Of a stretch of 64,000 nucleotides of DNA, positions 16,602 through 25,553 are shown in pieces (position 1 is the stretch's first letter; each line of letters opens with the position of its first letter). The notes under the pieces are model-generated. The model saw only the letters and a list, made by a program, of their open reading frames with translations. It was not told where the DNA came from and did not search any database. Position numbers and translations under genes: made by a program. Source of the DNA: Opitutaceae bacterium (GTDB taxonomy: Bacteria > Verrucomicrobiota > Verrucomicrobiia > Opitutales > Opitutaceae). The stretch covers positions 36,275 through 100,274 of the forward strand of contig JANQKV010000030.1 of NCBI GenBank assembly GCA_028280945.1, written 5' to 3'.

Positions 16602-17132
16602 CGACTGGCCTCCATTGTTTTTCAGCGGTGTGTCGAGAACTCGAGCTATGAATTCGCTCTTACCGTCGGTATATCCCTCGCGGTCATTCCGGAAGGAAGC
16701 TGCGAGACTTAGCTTAAGGGCTGAATATTCCGCAGCGATATTTCGATCTTCGCGAAGACGGTCTCGGAACGTGATGCGTGCTGCCCACAACGGACTCTCG
16801 TAAGGAACGAGGTGTAAATGATGAGTCCGAAAAGAGGGATGCGGCTTACAAAACCAATGCATCACCTCATGGCGATAAGGCGCATGAAGGTAATCCAGGC
16901 TTCGCACAGCGGGAATCGCTCCCTTTGATTCTTCGAGCGTTCCAACCGCTGCCATAATGTCGATCACAGGCTTTGCAGATAGTTCCGGAACGGAGGTGCT
17001 ACCGATGTGCTCGATAGGACCCTTGAGCCATGGGCTTAGCACGCGGCGGAGGGCTTCCCGCTCTTCAAGAAAAAGCCGAGCCCACTGCGAATCGTAGGCG
17101 ACGATTTGAATGGGGGCGTCCTCGTCTGACAT
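16593..17132 (-). CDS. GrpB family protein (nucleotidyltransferase-like, UPF0157)
   Basis: A 179-residue GrpB/UPF0157 protein: 'IVAYDSQWARLFLEE' at the start, the conserved 'IEHIGSTSVPELSAKPVIDI' with the nucleotidyltransferase-fold GS and D residues, and 'HHLHLVP' in the middle. Some family members are fused to CoaE or kinase domains; this one stands alone. Stand-alone GrpB genes are common in mobile cassettes. ATG 17132 lies ten bases after an attC-like R' box. The biochemical role is not established. Confidence 0.88.
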   Translation of the reverse strand: MSDEDAPIQIVAYDSQWARLFLEEREALRRVLSPWLKGPIEHIGSTSVPELSAKPVIDIMAAVGTLEESKGAIPAVRSLDYLHAPYRHEVMHWFCKPHPSFRTHHLHLVPYESPLWAARITFRDRLREDRNIAAEYSALKLSLAASFRNDREGYTDGKSEFIARVLDTPLKNNGGQSSQ

Positions 17133-17141
17133 CTTGTTTCT

Positions 17142-17173
17142 GTCCAACGTCAAAGTGAGGCGCGGCGTTAGCC
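17142..17173 (-). other. Short attC-like site
   Basis: On the minus strand it reads from GGCTAAC to GTTGGAC. GTTGGAC fits the R' consensus GTTRRRY exactly, and GGCTAAC pairs with it at six of seven positions (one G-U). The 19 bases at its end, CCTCACTTTGACGTTGGAC, are nearly the same as the end of the 57-nt site at 16545-16601, although the genes between them are unrelated. At 32 nt it seems to have lost its central spacer. It contains the TAA stop of the methyltransferase gene. Confidence 0.5.
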
Positions 17174-17905
17174 GTTGCCTCCACTACCTTGTTCGCTATT
17201 TGGTTTTTCGGTCAGTTTGCAAAGGTAATGTCCGTCTTGCTTCTCCTCTAAAAGTGTCGGCTCCCAGTGTGTCGCTCGACAAATTTGGGCTAACGATTCA
17301 AAATCGATATGCAACCAATCGAATTCGACAGAATCTTCGCCTTCACAGTCCATCATAAACGACTGCTGACCGGCTGGTAAACCTGAACCCAGATTCTTCT
17401 CTCGGTAAGCGATGTGCTGAGGTTCTTTGGTCTGCCCCACATCGATGGAGTCGCAAACGATCTGCCCTCCCGAAAGCAACAACCCATGTGCATGCTGCAA
17501 GAACTGTGTGAGGCCATCTACACTGCCAGTCATGCCGATTCCGTTCATCAACATCAAAAGGGTATCAAAGCGCCGCCCCGAATACTGAATTACATCCGCG
17601 ATCACTACCTTAGTTTGACCGCGATTCTTCAAAATTTCCTCCATCTCGGGGAGAATGTCCAAGGACGTCACATCACAGCCACGCTCAATGAGTTCCAGCG
17701 AGTGTCTTCCTGCAGCGCTCCCAATATCAAGGATACTACCGCGACACTCATCCAATGCTCGTCTCTCTATTGCAGGAAAGTGATCTGTATTGAAGAACGC
17801 TGCTGCGGGAATTCTTTGCTGAAATCCATCGTCCCGCCGAATCGTGAATGCGGAATTGCGATTGCCAGAGTGATAATTGAGGAGCGCACGGGAGAATGGA
17901 TTCAT
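17168..17905 (-). CDS. Class I SAM-dependent methyltransferase
   Basis: A 245-residue methyltransferase with motif I 'ILDIGSAAGRHSLEL', an acidic motif II region ('VTSLDILPEM'), 'KVVIADVIQY' and the hydrophobic strand 'FDTLLMLMNGIGM'. The target is unknown. It is the first gene of the same-strand series that faces the recombinase remnant and so would be the first cassette of the integron. Only 'TAAA' precedes the ATG, with no Shine-Dalgarno site. It is AT-richer than its chromosomal neighbours. Confidence 0.8.
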   Translation of the reverse strand: MNPFSRALLNYHSGNRNSAFTIRRDDGFQQRIPAAAFFNTDHFPAIERRALDECRGSILDIGSAAGRHSLELIERGCDVTSLDILPEMEEILKNRGQTKVVIADVIQYSGRRFDTLLMLMNGIGMTGSVDGLTQFLQHAHGLLLSGGQIVCDSIDVGQTKEPQHIAYREKNLGSGLPAGQQSFMMDCEGEDSVEFDWLHIDFESLAQICRATHWEPTLLEEKQDGHYLCKLTEKPNSEQGSGGNG

Positions 17906-18106
17906 TTTATCTAGCGAACAGTGTTATTCACCGGAAAAGTGAATGCGGGATATGGAAGGTCGGAATAGGTGGGGAGCTTCGGGATAAGCTCGGTCAGATC
18001 TTTTGAATTTCCCTCCACTCCAGGTGATTAACTGAAAGATCGAAAAGGCATCGCTTGTTTTAACCGGCCTGAGTGATGAAAAAAGGCCCCCAAAAGCCCG
18101 CATTGA
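17906..18106. other. Non-coding region between recombinase remnant and first cassette (candidate attI)
   Basis: About 200 bases of AT-richer DNA with no credible gene. It holds the inverted repeat ATTCAC-7-GTGAAT at 17925-17943, close upstream of the methyltransferase start. If the integron interpretation is right, attI and the cassette promoter Pc should lie here. I could not identify an attI crossover point with confidence. Confidence 0.4.
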
Positions 18107-18361
18107 GATGAGCATTTGCCGGTGCATTTTGGGTATTGGGCGGAGGTGTTGGATGCTTCCGTCGAAGCACCTAAACAATCTTCATATAGGCGTGCCATCA
18201 TCGGGTTTTTGAAGTTCTGCAAAACGGATCACCGGCCCACAACCATCAGTACCGACAAAGAATACTTGATGGCCCGGTAATCGCAAGGTGATCTTGAGCT
18301 TGGTGTTAGGGATGGCTTGTGGTGATTTTTCAAGACGGCTCGCAGATCGTTGGCTGCCCAT
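18107..18361 (+). pseudogene. Decayed tyrosine recombinase (integron integrase-like), N-terminal fragment
   Basis: The plus strand encodes, in one frame with internal stops, a sequence like the N-terminal SAM-like core-binding domain of integron/phage integrases: 'FGYWAEVLD', 'SYRRAIIGFLKFCK', 'DKEYLMAR', a stop (18278-18280), 'SQGDLELGVRDGLW', a stop (18323-18325), 'FFKTARRSLAA'. The second stop falls where the family has tryptophan in 'LRWFFR' (TGG to TGA), and the first where a glutamate is common. After 18361 the match is lost and the catalytic domain with its R-H-R-Y residues is gone. A start might have been GTG 18122. It diverges from the cassette-like genes, as intI does. Recognition rests on pattern memory. 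Confidence 0.6.
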
Positions 18362-18456
18362 TGAAGTAGTCGGCCAGCATTCGGTGACAGCTTTCAGGAG
18401 ACATGACTTTGGTTAGGGTTTCGACCATGCCTCCCAGCCCAAGTGTCGTCTCGAAC
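18362..18456. other. Non-coding remainder
   Basis: Short stretch between the recombinase remnant and the 3' end of the next methyltransferase gene. No gene or site could be supported; it may be further decayed recombinase sequence. Confidence 0.4.
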
Positions 18457-19332
18457 TCATGATTCCGGCATTGGTTGCCCTGATTTCAGCGCCGCGGCGA
18501 ACATCTCGACGCCATACTTTTTGCCGGTTCCTACCAGCTCTGGTGCGTTTGCCCAGCCCGTTGCTTCAAGAAACGAGCCGAGCGCTTCGGGCCGAATACT
18601 CCACAACCAGGGTTCTTTTCCCATTTTGAGGAGCCACAAAATGAATCCCGTCCGGGGTCCTGCATCAGGCCGACCGTCTTCGCGGGTGGGTATGTAGGTG
18701 AAGGCAATTCTGCTTTCACCTGCAACTGAAGCGCATTGCTTAAAAAGGTCATGGACCGCATGAGGCATCAGGTATTGCAGCAAGCCTTCCGCAACAAAAA
18801 CCGTGAGGGCATTTGGGTCCCAGACTTTGTTTTCGACGAGAACGTCAGTCAGCCTGTGCCGGCCCAGGTCCTCTGCGATGAGGTGGAGGTTTGAAGGTTT
18901 TCCCATCTTTTGTATTCCCTTCGCTTTGAGGGCGGCGGTGGCGGGATGATCGATTTCAAAAAAACCAACGTGGGAGAAATCGGGTGCCAATCTCCATGCC
19001 ATGGTATCGTAGCCCGCGCCCAGCAAAAGCACTTGGGATGCTCCTGCGGCGATCGCCATTTTAACTTGTCGTTCGCAGAATGCCTTGCGGTGAGCAAAAG
19101 CCTCGAACTGTCCCGGGAGCATCCAGTCAAAGGCTTCGTAAATGCGAAGCATGCGCGGGGATCGCGACCGGCGCACGGTTTTCACGCCAGCTGCCCCGGA
19201 GGCGATCAGTAATTGCGCCGTCGCGTCGACCATTCCTCGAGGCATCACTCTTTCCAAATCCGGTTTTTCTCCCAGCGTGAGGATATTCAGCGCAACTTTG
19301 TAGGCCGTCTTGCTTGGGGTTTTGTCATCCAT
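18457..19332 (-). CDS. LCMT/PPM1-type SAM-dependent methyltransferase (TIGR00027-like)
   Basis: A 291-residue methyltransferase of the leucine carboxyl methyltransferase-like bacterial family. It has 'RMLRIYEAFDWMLPGQFEAF', 'RKAFCERQV', motif I 'VLLLGAGYDTMAWRL', the acidic strand 'GFFEIDHPAT', and 'TVFVAEGLLQYL'. Members O-methylate small molecules such as polyketides, but the target here is unknown. ATG 19332 has a good Shine-Dalgarno site (AAAGGAGA), unlike the cassette-like genes, so it is probably a resident gene. An earlier alternative start lies 24 bases upstream. Confidence 0.85.
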   Translation of the reverse strand: MDDKTPSKTAYKVALNILTLGEKPDLERVMPRGMVDATAQLLIASGAAGVKTVRRSRSPRMLRIYEAFDWMLPGQFEAFAHRKAFCERQVKMAIAAGASQVLLLGAGYDTMAWRLAPDFSHVGFFEIDHPATAALKAKGIQKMGKPSNLHLIAEDLGRHRLTDVLVENKVWDPNALTVFVAEGLLQYLMPHAVHDLFKQCASVAGESRIAFTYIPTREDGRPDAGPRTGFILWLLKMGKEPWLWSIRPEALGSFLEATGWANAPELVGTGKKYGVEMFAAALKSGQPMPES

Positions 19333-19629
19333 GGCATTCTCCTTTGACCACGACACTTCAGCTCAGAGATCCCGTAGCCACGGGATTTATCCGTGCAGTA
19401 GGTTGGGGGCCTGGTGCCTAGCATTCCGACCAATTCGTTTCAAGCGGATCAAATGGCCGCCACTGCCGTGCAGAGGGCAGCAAAGCCGAGAAGAACCCAA
19501 ACTCCGCTGATTCTTGCCGTGAGTTGTTCCCTCCAGGTTTGGGAGGTTGCTTCACACCTTGGTTGAAACCGGGCCGGCACCACAAAGTTTGGTTGTGAGA
19601 GCTTGCCCCCGCACGGTCGGTGAGGCGGG
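19333..19629. other. Divergent intergenic region with a perfect hairpin
   Basis: About 297 bases between the divergent methyltransferase and helicase genes. It contains a perfect 7-bp stem with a 4-base loop at 19369-19386 (ATCCCGT-AGCC-ACGGGAT), 37 bases upstream of the methyltransferase start, which could be an operator or leader hairpin. A 68-codon minus-strand frame at 19449-19655 was not accepted as a gene. Confidence 0.4.
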
Positions 19630-22164
19630 ATGCGGGGAATGCCCGATCCCACCACCGAACCGCCGCTGCGCCCCCTGCCGGGACCGTTTGATGCCGATGC
19701 GGTGTTGGAACGGTTCCTGGCGGCGATGGCGGAGCGCGGACTGGAGCTCTATCCGGAACAGGAGGAGGCCATCCTCGAGCTGTTCGGGGAGAGTAATGTG
19801 ATTCTGAATACGCCGACCGGTTCGGGCAAATCGCTGGTTGCGGCCGCGGTGCATTTTCGCGCGCTGTGTGCGGGCGAACAGTCGATTTACACGTGCCCGA
19901 TCAAGGCGCTGGTGAATGAAAAGTTCCTGGCCATGTGCCGCGACTACGGTCCGGAAAACGTGGGCATGATGACGGGGGATGCTTCGGTGAATCCGCACGC
20001 ACCGATCCTGTGTTGCACGGCGGAGATCCTGGCCAACATCGCCCTGGCCCGTGGACCGCTGGCGGACTTGCGCTGGGTGGTGATGGATGAGTTTCATTAC
20101 TACGGCGACCCGGGTCGGGGTCACGCCTGGCAAACGCCGTTGTTGGCACTGCCGCAGTGCCGGTTTCTGCTGATGTCAGCGACACTGGGGGACACTTCGT
20201 TTTTCGAACGTGAGATAACGCGGGTGACCGGGGCGCCCTCCGTCACCGTGCGCAGTGACCGCCGGCCGGTGCCGCTGACGTTTGAATACTCCGAGACCCC
20301 GCTGGCCGAGCGAGTGGCGCAGTTGGTGGAGTCCGACAAGGCACCGGTTTATCTGGTGTATTTCACGCAACGGGCGGCTTCGGAGTCGGCGCAGGGTTGG
20401 ATGAGCCTCAACCTGACCACCAAGGCGGAGAAGGCGGCCTTGGCCGAAGCGCTCAAGGACGAGAAGTTCAACAGTCCCTACGGCAAGGACATGCGGCGCT
20501 GGTTGCGGCACGGGATCGGAGTGCACCACGCCGGCTTGTTGCCCAAGTATCGGATCCTGGTGGAGCGATTGGCCCAGCAGGGCCTGCTCAAAATCATCTG
20601 CGGCACGGACACGCTGGGTGTAGGGATCAACGTTCCGATTCGTACCGTGCTGTTCACCCAGCTGTGGAAATACGATGGCCGCAAGGCGGCGGTATTGTCG
20701 GTGCGGGATTTCAGGCAGGTGGCGGGCCGGGCGGGGCGGCGGGGATTTGATGATGAAGGGCTGGTGGTTGCCCAGGCTCCCGAACACATCATCGAAAACC
20801 GGCGGGCGGAAGAGAAAGCCGTCGCGAATCCGGGGAAGAAAAAGAAAGCAGTGAAGCGGGCGGCGCCTCCCGGGTCGGTCGTTTGGGATGAGAAAACGTT
20901 TAACCGGCTGCAGACGGCACCGTGCGAGGAATTGAATTCCCGTTTCGTGCTGTCGCACGGCACGATGCTGCTGGTGCTGTCACGTTCGGGAGATGGCTGC
21001 CGGGCATTGCGCGATCTGGTGGCGACTTCGCATGAGACTGACCATCGCAAGGCGCAGTTGCGGCGGCGTGGTTGGCAGTTGTTTCGCGGGCTGTTGGAGC
21101 GTGGTATTGTGGAGTGGATTCCGTCGCAACCCGACGGGCGCAAGTTGCGGGTGAACGTCGAATTGCAGGAGGACTTTTCGCTGCACAATGCCCTGTCGCT
21201 CTTCCTCATCGATACTCTGCCGAAACTGCCGGCGGATCGACCCGACCATGCCCTGAATGTGCTGACCTTGTGCGAGGCGATCGTCGAGGATCCCGACATC
21301 ATTTTGCGCAAACAGGTGGACCAGTTGAAGTCTGAGGCGCTGGTGGAGATGAAGGAGGAGGGTCTGGGTTACGAAGAGCGGATGGACAAGCTGGATGCCA
21401 TTGAGCATCCCAAACCGCTGCGCGAATTTTTGTATGACACGTTCAATGCGTTCGCCGCCGAGCATCCCTGGGTGGACGACGAAAACGTCCGGCCGAAGTC
21501 GATCGTCCGGGAGATGTATGAGCGTTACGATTCATTTGCCGACTACGTGAAGCGCTACGGCCTGCAGCGCAGTGAGGGGTTGCTGCTCCGGCACCTCAGT
21601 CAGACGTGGAAGGTTTTGAGCCAAACGGTGCCGCAGGATCAAAAAACGGAGGAGCTTATTGAGCTGGAGACGTATTTCAGGGAACTCATCCGCGGGGTGG
21701 ATTCGAGCCTGCTGGAGGAGTGGGAGCGACTGCAGGATCCAAACTTCGTGGCGCCCGATGCCGCCGAAAAGCCCGACCGGCCGGGATTCAGCGACATCAC
21801 CCGGGACCCGAAGGAGTTCACGCGGTTGGTCCGATTCGCGGTGCACGGCATCCTGCAGGATGCGATGGCGCGGGACTGGGAGGCGATCGCGGAGCGGATC
21901 GGGGCCGGCGCGCGCGAGGTGCAGACCGCGTTTGATGCCTACGTGCAGGACCGCGGATGGTTTCGGCTCGACCCGGAGGGGCGGGCGGCAAAACACACGC
22001 ACATCGATGCGGAAGATGATACTTGGCGGGTCACTCAGGTGATGGTCGACAGCGATGAGCTCAACGACTGGTCGTTGGAGGTGGAGGTCGATGTGTCGGC
22101 GTCGCGTGAAGCGGGGGCAGTCGTGTTGCGGTGGGGCGGAATGGGTGCGGTCGCGGACGGATAA
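19630..22164 (+). CDS. DEAD/DEAH (Ski2-like) RNA helicase with DUF3516
   Basis: An 844-residue superfamily 2 helicase. Walker A is TPTGSGKS at about 61-68, DEFH at 153-156, SAT at 183-185, and [10 protein letters not shown] at 363-372. The long C-terminal half, with '[15 protein letters not shown]' and '[12 protein letters not shown]', corresponds to the DUF3516 domain found in bacterial Ski2/Mtr4-like helicases. The DEFH variant of motif II and '[16 protein letters not shown]' also fit that group. Expected role is RNA unwinding linked to turnover. M4 (19639) is an alternative start; ATG 19630 is preceded by GGTGAGGCGGG. A Lys-rich insert sits near residue 400. Confidence 0.9.
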   Translation: MRGMPDPTTEPPLRPLPGPFDADAVLERFLAAMAERGLELYPEQEEAILELFGESNVILNTPTGSGKSLVAAAVHFRALCAGEQSIYTCPIKALVNEKFLAMCRDYGPENVGMMTGDASVNPHAPILCCTAEILANIALARGPLADLRWVVMDEFHYYGDPGRGHAWQTPLLALPQCRFLLMSATLGDTSFFEREITRVTGAPSVTVRSDRRPVPLTFEYSETPLAERVAQLVESDKAPVYLVYFTQRAASESAQGWMSLNLTTKAEKAALAEALKDEKFNSPYGKDMRRWLRHGIGVHHAGLLPKYRILVERLAQQGLLKIICGTDTLGVGINVPIRTVLFTQLWKYDGRKAAVLSVRDFRQVAGRAGRRGFDDEGLVVAQAPEHIIENRRAEEKAVANPGKKKKAVKRAAPPGSVVWDEKTFNRLQTAPCEELNSRFVLSHGTMLLVLSRSGDGCRALRDLVATSHETDHRKAQLRRRGWQLFRGLLERGIVEWIPSQPDGRKLRVNVELQEDFSLHNALSLFLIDTLPKLPADRPDHALNVLTLCEAIVEDPDIILRKQVDQLKSEALVEMKEEGLGYEERMDKLDAIEHPKPLREFLYDTFNAFAAEHPWVDDENVRPKSIVREMYERYDSFADYVKRYGLQRSEGLLLRHLSQTWKVLSQTVPQDQKTEELIELETYFRELIRGVDSSLLEEWERLQDPNFVAPDAAEKPDRPGFSDITRDPKEFTRLVRFAVHGILQDAMARDWEAIAERIGAGAREVQTAFDAYVQDRGWFRLDPEGRAAKHTHIDAEDDTWRVTQVMVDSDELNDWSLEVEVDVSASREAGAVVLRWGGMGAVADG

Positions 22165-22311
22165 TGGGGTCGCGTCGGAACCAGTGAATGCGCTGCGCCA
22201 GCAATGCTCTTGTTGCACGACATGACCCCTTGGCTGCGAATACCCCCTCAAATACTCCGGGGTAGTGCCTTACTGCCAATCAGGGTGAATCGGTGGTTTC
22301 CTTCCCTCAGT

Positions 22312-23442
22312 CTAGTGGGCGGGTAGATCGATGCGGCGTCCTTCTCGAGCACTTAGGATGGCAGCATCGAGTATTTCCGTAACCAGCATGTTGTTCTCCA
22401 GACTGCTCAGGCTGTTGGGTTCCACGGCGATCTCTCCACGAATCACCGCTGAGAAATACTCAAACGGGTCATGAAAGGGAGCCGGTCTCGAATCCAGCTT
22501 CATCGACTTCTCACGGAAGCCATCGTAACCCACGGGTGTGCGAATGCGTAATTCGGTGCGGTTGTCTGAATAAATCACTCCGGTCGGACCGTAGATGTGC
22601 ATGTCCTTTCGGCCGATCGGCCAGTTCCAGGATGCTTGGATGACAACCTGGGCTTTTTCGTAGGCCAGCAGGATGGTCGCTTCATCGTCGACCTTGGGGT
22701 TGTTTTCAGGCTGAAACTGCTGGATTAGAGCCGTGACCGAAAGGGGGCGCTCGCCGTCCATCAGCCAGGTGGCCAGGTTGGCTCCGTAACAACCGAAATC
22801 GGTGACCGCTCCGCCTCCGTTGGCAACGGGGTCGAGCAGCCAATCCAGGAATTCCTGGTTTATGCCAAGGTTGGTGGGCCCGCGATGGCCGTCATGAACA
22901 ACGACCTTTCGAACGTCGCCGACGGTGCCTTGCTGAAGGAGTTCCTTGGCCTTGTGGTTGGTGGGATACCAGGTGGTTTCGTAGTTGGTCAGGAGATGGA
23001 TGCCGTGTTTTACCGCCAGGTCTTTCATCCGTTCCGCGTGCTCCATGCTCACCGCCAGGGGTTTTTCGACCAACACGTGTATGCCCCGGGGAGCGTAGAA
23101 TTCCACAACCTCCAGGTGTTCAAAAATCGAGCCAAACGCGGTGACCCCGTGGGGGTCGCAGTTTTGCACGAGCAACTCATGCGTCGGGTAAACCATTTCC
23201 ATCGGAAACCCATGCATGCGGGAATATTGCTGGGCCAGGTCCTGGTTGGATTCAACGATGCCGACGATCTCGAAGGCCTCACTGTTCCGTTCACTTTCGA
23301 AAATCCAGTGGACATGCGTGTGGGTCAGTCCGGCTACGGCCAGTCGGGTCTTCTCAGAGGTGTCATCCTGACCGAAGGATGTGGCTGAAAGAAAAACGGT
23401 AAGTAACCAGGAATTTCTCCAAACCAGGCTCGGACAGTTCAT
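22312..23442 (-). CDS. Gfo/Idh/MocA family oxidoreductase with signal peptide
   Basis: A 376-residue NAD(P)-dependent oxidoreductase. A leader ('WLLTVFLSATSFG') precedes the Rossmann domain ('RLAVAGLTHTHVHWIF'), the 'VLVEKPLAVS' motif with the conserved EKP lysine sits near residue 125, and the C-terminal Gfo/Idh/MocA domain includes 'GGGAVTDFGCYGANLATWL'. Export would be Sec-type judging from the leader; such exported members are frequent in Verrucomicrobiota and Planctomycetes and act in carbohydrate breakdown. The nucleotide motif 'AGLTHTH' departs from GxGxxG, which is common in this subfamily. It converges with the DUF3516 helicase gene; the 147 bases between carry an imperfect TACCCC/GGGGTA hairpin (22241-22264). 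Confidence 0.85.
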   Translation of the reverse strand: MNCPSLVWRNSWLLTVFLSATSFGQDDTSEKTRLAVAGLTHTHVHWIFESERNSEAFEIVGIVESNQDLAQQYSRMHGFPMEMVYPTHELLVQNCDPHGVTAFGSIFEHLEVVEFYAPRGIHVLVEKPLAVSMEHAERMKDLAVKHGIHLLTNYETTWYPTNHKAKELLQQGTVGDVRKVVVHDGHRGPTNLGINQEFLDWLLDPVANGGGAVTDFGCYGANLATWLMDGERPLSVTALIQQFQPENNPKVDDEATILLAYEKAQVVIQASWNWPIGRKDMHIYGPTGVIYSDNRTELRIRTPVGYDGFREKSMKLDSRPAPFHDPFEYFSAVIRGEIAVEPNSLSSLENNMLVTEILDAAILSAREGRRIDLPAH

Positions 23443-23622
23443 GATTCACTCTAATGAAGCCAGCGCCCGAAGTGTCGAGCCCACAGGATTGATCCTTCGG
23501 GGCAGGGGGAGCGGACCGGAAATATTTTTCAGAAAGTTGTAACCCACAGGGGGTTGGCGGTGTGTTTGAGGGGTAATGACACAAAATTGGGATCGTGAGT
23601 TCGAACTTCTGCTGGCCGGCTG

Positions 23623-24561
23623 ATGGCGGACGCGATCATTGAGACCGAGGGATTGGGGAAATCCTATGGGTCCGCCTGGGCCTTGCGGGATGTTTCCGTG
23701 TCGATTCCGCCGGGAACCATTGGACTGCTCGGACCGAATGGCGCGGGGAAATCGACGTTCCTGAAGTGCCTGCTCAATTTGGAGACACCCACCACCGGCA
23801 CCGCGCGGGTGCTGGGTCGCAACATCCGATCAAGTCATCGCGAATCCCGGGAGCGGGTGGGCTATGGTCCGGAGTTGGATGCGCATATTCCGGGCATGAT
23901 GGGGTGCGAATACGTCGCGCTTTGCGGACAGCTCTCCGGCTTGCCGTTCCGCCGCGCCCGGCAACGGGCGCACGAGATGCTCGATCTGGTCGGGATGGGG
24001 CAGGAGCGCTACCGGTCCATCGACACCTACTCGACGGGAATGAAGCAGCGGGCCAAGCTGGCCCAGGCGCTCGTCCATGATCCGGAACTGCTGATTTTGG
24101 ATGAGCCGACCAACGGTCTGGATGCAAGCGGCCGCGAATACATTCTGCGGCTGATCGGCAGCCTGCGGCGGGATTTTGGCATCAGTGTGATCATTTCCTC
24201 GCACCTGTTGCAGGACGTGGAACGAATCTGTGACCGGGTCATGATCGTGGCGAACGGGCGGGTGATTGAGCACGATACCATCGCGAATCTGAAGGCGCGT
24301 CGCGAACACGTCATTGAAATCACACCCCTGAGCGGGAGGGATCGATTGGTGCAGGTGTTGGAGGAAGCCGGTCATGCGGTGGAAACCCTGGCCAACGGAC
24401 GCCTGCGGATTGCCTCCGATGCCGCGTCATCGAATTGGGTGTTGGAGTTGATGCAGCAACACGGCCTGCCCCCGGCGCACCTGTCGGCCAGCCCGGATGC
24501 TTTGCAGGGACTTTTTCTGCAGGCGCTGGCGACGGCCAATCAAGGGGGAGGATTGGCGTGA
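23623..24561 (+). CDS. ABC transporter ATP-binding protein (first pair)
   Basis: A 312-residue ABC ATPase with Walker A GPNGAGKST, Q-loop region 'VGYGPELDAH', signature 'YSTGMKQRAKLAQAL', Walker B LLILDEP, and switch His in 'SSHLLQD', followed by a C-terminal extension of about 100 residues. This is the architecture of exporter-type ATPases that work with separate ABC-2 permeases. The next gene, a permease, begins in its stop codon (GTGA), so they form a unit. First gene of a plus-strand series that runs to 31401. Confidence 0.92.
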   Translation: MADAIIETEGLGKSYGSAWALRDVSVSIPPGTIGLLGPNGAGKSTFLKCLLNLETPTTGTARVLGRNIRSSHRESRERVGYGPELDAHIPGMMGCEYVALCGQLSGLPFRRARQRAHEMLDLVGMGQERYRSIDTYSTGMKQRAKLAQALVHDPELLILDEPTNGLDASGREYILRLIGSLRRDFGISVIISSHLLQDVERICDRVMIVANGRVIEHDTIANLKARREHVIEITPLSGRDRLVQVLEEAGHAVETLANGRLRIASDAASSNWVLELMQQHGLPPAHLSASPDALQGLFLQALATANQGGGLA

Positions 24562-25553
24562 AACCGCCGGCACTGGATTACGAACGGTGGGACGGTCGGC
24601 GCCTTGGGGTGGTGGCGCGGATTTGGGCGATCTCGTCGGCGGGGCTGCGCCAGCTTTGGGGCTACCGCTTTTTCAAAGTCCTTTTGTTTCTCGCCTGGGT
24701 GGGCGGCGTGTTTATCGCGACGACCGGATTCTTGATTTCCCAAACCTTGGCCGAAGGCGGCTGGCTGGCGGAGTTGGCGATCAAGGGCGGGCCGCGGGCC
24801 GAAGCTGTCGTGCGGGCCATCAGCGCATTGCTGCTGGTGTATCCCGACCTGCTGGTTACTGGATTCTTCAAGGCGATTTTTTGGGCGCACTCGGAGTTGG
24901 CGTTGTTGCTCAACCTGGCCGCCATGGCGCTACTCGTGCCGCAGTTGATCACGCGCGACCGGGCGAGTCATGCCCTGACAATTTACCTTTCCCGACCGCT
25001 GACGGCCCGGGACTACTTGCTGGGCAAACTGGGGGTGATCATCGGGGTCATTATGCTGTTGTGGACAGGTCCGTTGCTGGGAGGCTGGCTGCTGGCGATG
25101 GTGCTTTCGCCCGACGGGGTGTTTTTCTCTTATTCGCTTGCCGCCCTGGGGGTGGCGCTGGCGTTTAATGCAGTGAGCTTGGTGGTTGTGAGCGCACTGG
25201 CGTTGGGCGTTTCGGCCATTGCCCGCACGGCGGCGAAGGCGCGGTTGGCGTGGATCGGTCTGTGGATCGTGATGAGCGGGATAGCGGCCCACGGCACGGT
25301 GCTGCCAAGCTGGCTGCGGCACCTGAGTTTCGTTTCGGACCTGCACCTGTTGCGGGATGAAATCTTTGCGATGCAGACCACGTTGCTGGATGCAGCCGCG
25401 GTTGTGCCGTTGCTCAACCCGCGGTTTGCCGATGACCTGTTGGAGGCGGCCAACCAAGTGGGCACCGACGAACTGGGCGGCGTAATCACCATGCTGGTCA
25501 TCATGATCGGCGGCGCACTGGCACTGGTATGGGGAAGGATCAAACCGGAATGA
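24558..25553 (+). CDS. ABC-2 type permease (first pair)
   Basis: A 331-residue integral membrane protein with about six hydrophobic helices, starting with a cytoplasmic N-terminus ('VVARIWAISSAGLRQLWGYRFFK') and 'LLFLAWVGGVFIATTGFLIS'. It contains 'LITRDRASHALTIYLSRPLTARDYLLGK', the ABC-2 coupling region that contacts the ATPase. GTG 24558 overlaps the ATPase stop and is preceded by GGGGGAGG. The same frame is open about 120 bases further upstream inside the ATPase gene, but that part is not membrane-like. Substrate unknown. Confidence 0.85.
   Translation: MKPPALDYERWDGRRLGVVARIWAISSAGLRQLWGYRFFKVLLFLAWVGGVFIATTGFLISQTLAEGGWLAELAIKGGPRAEAVVRAISALLLVYPDLLVTGFFKAIFWAHSELALLLNLAAMALLVPQLITRDRASHALTIYLSRPLTARDYLLGKLGVIIGVIMLLWTGPLLGGWLLAMVLSPDGVFFSYSLAALGVALAFNAVSLVVVSALALGVSAIARTAAKARLAWIGLWIVMSGIAAHGTVLPSWLRHLSFVSDLHLLRDEIFAMQTTLLDAAAVVPLLNPRFADDLLEAANQVGTDELGGVITMLVIMIGGALALVWGRIKPE

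Noticed and set aside
17924..18222. Two small minus-strand frames (84 and 64 codons) near the recombinase remnant
   Set aside because: No start context or recognisable sequence. One is partly antisense to the integrase-like frame, which matches a family better.
18182..18361. 59-codon minus-strand frame (ATG at 18361) with 'KLKITLRLPGHQVFF'-type sequence
   Set aside because: It looks protein-like but is antisense to the integrase-like remnant, whose match is more specific; no ribosome-binding site was seen.
19449..19655. 68-codon minus-strand frame ending in a hydrophobic segment
   Set aside because: It overlaps the start of the DUF3516 helicase gene and has no suitable start before the hydrophobic part.
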